Below are positions 11,346 through 13,092 of a stretch of DNA of 13,092 bases, piece by piece. The DNA comes from Clostridia bacterium (lineage in GTDB: Bacteria > Bacillota > Clostridia > Christensenellales > Aristaeellaceae): assembly GCA_016296675.1 (NCBI GenBank), contig JAEDIV010000072.1, positions 1 to 13,092 of the forward strand, in the 5' to 3' direction. Position 1 is the stretch's first letter; every line of letters begins with the position of its first letter. The position numbers and the translations under genes are program-made. Below the pieces are notes generated by a model. The model had not been told where the DNA came from and did no database searches. It was given only the letters and a program-made list of their open reading frames with translations.

Positions 11346-12233
11346 ATGCCAATAATTGAAGTAACGAGCCTTACCAAGCTGTATAACAGAGGCAAGGTGC
11401 GCGGAATAGAAAATATGAATTTCTCGGTGGATGAAGGCGAGCTTTTCGGTTTCATCGGCCCGAACGGCGCGGGCAAATCCACCACGATACGGATACTGAT
11501 GAACATGTTAAAGCCCACGAGCGGAACCGCGCGGATCTTTGATCTCGACTGCTCAAAGCACAGCCGCATCATCAAGCGCGACGTCGGATACATGCCGTCC
11601 GAGGTGCGTTTCTATCCCGGCGCTACCGTTAGAGAGCTTTTGGACTATGCCTGCAAACTGCGCGGCAGCGCCAAAGGCAGCTGGCATGAGCTTGCCGACT
11701 TTTTCCAACTGGATGCCGGCAAAAAATTCAGCGAACTTTCCATCGGCAACCGGCGCAAGCTTTCCATCATCAATGCAATGATGCACAGGCCGCGCCTTCT
11801 GATTCTTGACGAGCCCACCGGCGGCCTTGATCCTTTGATGCAGGAAAAATTCTTCGAAAAGCTTTTGGAATGCAGAAAAAACGGAGCAACCATATTTTTC
11901 TCCAGCCACAACCTAAGCGAGGTTCAGAAATACTGCAGCCGCGTGGCGCTGGTGAAAAACGGGCACATCGAAATGATGCCCGAACTCGCCGCCCTGTCCA
12001 TGCATTTTGTGGAATTGGCCGCATCCTCCGACCTAAATATGCTTTTTGACAGAATCCACGCCGTCGGACTTCACCATTCAAGCGGCCGCATTCGTTTCAT
12101 GCTCCCCGGAGAGGATCTTTCTTCTTTTTTGGGCGCGCTCGCAGGCATGGACATATCCGACGTTGTAATCACCAAGCCATCGCTGGAGCAATTGTTTCAC
12201 AAGATCTATTACGGAGAGGAGACAGGCAAATGA
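11346..12233 (+). CDS. ABC transporter ATP-binding protein (CcmA/ABC-2 exporter type)
   Basis: This 295-residue ATPase has Walker A GPNGAGKST (38-46), a Q-loop region GYMPSE (81-86) in which the usual Gln is replaced, a signature LSIGN (131-135) instead of LSGGQ, Walker B LLILDEPTGGLDP (151-163) with Glu156, and the H-loop His188 in FFSSHNL. The C-terminal part (about 215-295) is the usual accessory region of ABC-2 exporter ATPases. It binds ATP at the inner face of the membrane and powers the permease encoded next, whose start overlaps its stop codon. GAGGTG lies 5 nt before the ATG. The substrate is unknown; such pairs in Bacillota often export peptides, drugs or lipids. Confidence 0.95.
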   Translation: MPIIEVTSLTKLYNRGKVRGIENMNFSVDEGELFGFIGPNGAGKSTTIRILMNMLKPTSGTARIFDLDCSKHSRIIKRDVGYMPSEVRFYPGATVRELLDYACKLRGSAKGSWHELADFFQLDAGKKFSELSIGNRRKLSIINAMMHRPRLLILDEPTGGLDPLMQEKFFEKLLECRKNGATIFFSSHNLSEVQKYCSRVALVKNGHIEMMPELAALSMHFVELAASSDLNMLFDRIHAVGLHHSSGRIRFMLPGEDLSSFLGALAGMDISDVVITKPSLEQLFHKIYYGEETGK

Positions 12234-13027
12234 TATTTTTCGAACTCAAGCTTCTCTCCCGCAGAATGCTTTCATTGGCGATAACGCTGGCAGCAACCGC
12301 TCTGGTTTTCGTGGGCGTTTTTCCTTTCATGGACGAAAGCGGTCTTCTTGCCCAGCTCAGCGAAAAGCTGGATCTCTTGCCCGCTTTCCTGATCAGAATG
12401 TTCGGGCTTGCCGATCTTCCTGATTTCACATCGTTTCCCCATTATTTCAATCTTTGCGGGTTCTATATGCTCGTAAAGCTCTCAACCGTCTCATGTCTCA
12501 TGGGCTGCGAGTCTCTCATCTCAGAAGAAACCGACGGCACCATCGAGTTTCTTTACGCCATGCCCATTTCCCGCGCATATATCGCATTTTCAAAACTTAT
12601 CAGCCGCGCTATTGTCATTGTTGCGCTCAATATTCTTTTCGGTCTCATCTCCTACGCCGCCTTTTTCTATATGGAAGAAGACCCCGTCTTCCTTCTTCGT
12701 TCCGTTTCCTCTGCCATCATTCCTCAGCTGTGCTATCTCATAACAGGCATGCTGATCTCAACAATGCTTCGTGGTTCCCAGTCCGCTTCAGCAAGCTCAA
12801 TGAGCCTGTTTTTCTTCACCTTCATGCTCGGTATTCTTCCCTCGATGATCGGAAAATGGAGCAAGCTCGAATACCTCTCCCCCACAACTGCTGTCATTCG
12901 CTACGATTTCATGACGGTGGGCTTCCGCCCCTACTGGCCCCAGATCAACTTTCTGCTTGTCTACAGCATCATAGCGCTTATGATCACCATCGTCATCTAC
13001 TCTAAAAAGGATATGAAGCTGCAGTAA
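12230..13027 (+). CDS. ABC-2 type membrane permease
   Basis: This 265-residue protein has six likely membrane helices (about 14-31, 72-94, 122-147, 158-180, 188-206, 238-257) and a cytoplasmic segment EETDGTIEFLYAMPISR (99-115), which is the typical ABC-2 coupling region between helices 2 and 3. Its ATG overlaps the ATPase stop codon in ATGA, so translation is coupled and the two form one complex. The GGAGAGGAG stretch just upstream (within the ATPase codons) can serve as RBS. It lacks a large extracellular domain. The gene is complete, and no third subunit or regulator follows in the window. Confidence 0.93.
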   Translation: MIFFELKLLSRRMLSLAITLAATALVFVGVFPFMDESGLLAQLSEKLDLLPAFLIRMFGLADLPDFTSFPHYFNLCGFYMLVKLSTVSCLMGCESLISEETDGTIEFLYAMPISRAYIAFSKLISRAIVIVALNILFGLISYAAFFYMEEDPVFLLRSVSSAIIPQLCYLITGMLISTMLRGSQSASASSMSLFFFTFMLGILPSMIGKWSKLEYLSPTTAVIRYDFMTVGFRPYWPQINFLLVYSIIALMITIVIYSKKDMKLQ

Positions 13028-13038
13028 TTGTTTTCGGT

Positions 13039-13070
13039 GAATCAAAGGAGCCGTCCTTCTGATTCATTGA
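13039..13070 (+). terminator. Probable terminator after the ABC operon
   Basis: GAATCA/TGATTC (13039-13044/13060-13065) encloses AAGGA-GCCG-TCCTT with a one-base bulge, giving an 11-bp hairpin 12 nt after the stop codon. The T run that should follow is weak, so efficiency is uncertain. Confidence 0.5.
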
Positions 13071-13092
13071 CAGCTTCATTTTCATCGTAGGG

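Noticed and set aside
12454..13005. 183-codon frame overlapping the permease
   Set aside because: Arg/His-rich translation out of frame with a six-helix ABC-2 permease; no start signal.
1..13092. CRISPR array, insertion sequence or prophage
   Set aside because: No regularly spaced repeats, transposase or integrase reading frames, or terminal inverted repeats with target duplications were seen, apart from the short hairpins listed.

Overview
The window looks like chromosomal DNA of an anaerobic, probably animal- or gut-associated Bacillota (class Clostridia; order not determinable). The grounds are strong GGAGG-type ribosome binding sites, TTGACA/TATAAT promoters often with an extended TGC before the -10, U-tailed hairpin terminators, and a very large secreted protein combining BIG2, BspA-like LRR, SH3-like, C-type-lectin-like and cysteine-peptidase-like modules. 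No rRNA, CRISPR array, transposase, integrase or phage gene is visible.

Layout. (1) 1-230: a complete tRNA-Leu(GAG) with its terminator, then a second hairpin that closes the convergent operon. (2) 231-3634, minus strand: a four-gene operon, read in the order polysaccharide deacetylase-like protein, class I methyltransferase, alpha/beta hydrolase and HAD phosphatase. It has one clear promoter whose -35 lies inside an inverted repeat. None of the four products has a signal peptide, so it looks like a cytoplasmic pathway for a small glycan or glycoside, substrate unknown. (3) 3756-4176: remains of a double-domain GNAT acetyltransferase with an internal deletion and a frameshift. The promoter of the next gene lies in its last codons. 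(4) 4225-5292: an intact, apparently cytoplasmic GH5 cellulase-family glycosidase with a strong terminator. (5) 5402-9853, minus strand: a 1483-residue secreted multidomain protein. It carries one apparently intact Cys/His peptidase-amidase domain and a second copy that has lost both catalytic residues. The gene is visibly more AT-rich than its neighbours. (6) 9928-10440: an intergenic region with a 31-codon C-terminal gene remnant, a terminator, a 23-codon ORF with RBS and a perfect consensus promoter (together a transcript of about 140 nt), and a divergent extended -10 promoter. (7) 10520-11177: a glycoside-hydrolase-like pseudogene with a large internal deletion and an in-frame stop. (8) 11186-11266: three hairpins in a row. 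(9) 11346-13027: an ABC ATPase and an ABC-2 permease with overlapping ends, forming one exporter.

The most notable points are the catalytically dead second peptidase domain of the giant secreted protein, the small independent transcription unit at 10076-10251, and the clustering of three decayed genes around intact carbohydrate-active genes. I see no complete defence, secretion or biosynthetic system. The best candidates for something undescribed are the giant protein and the small transcript.
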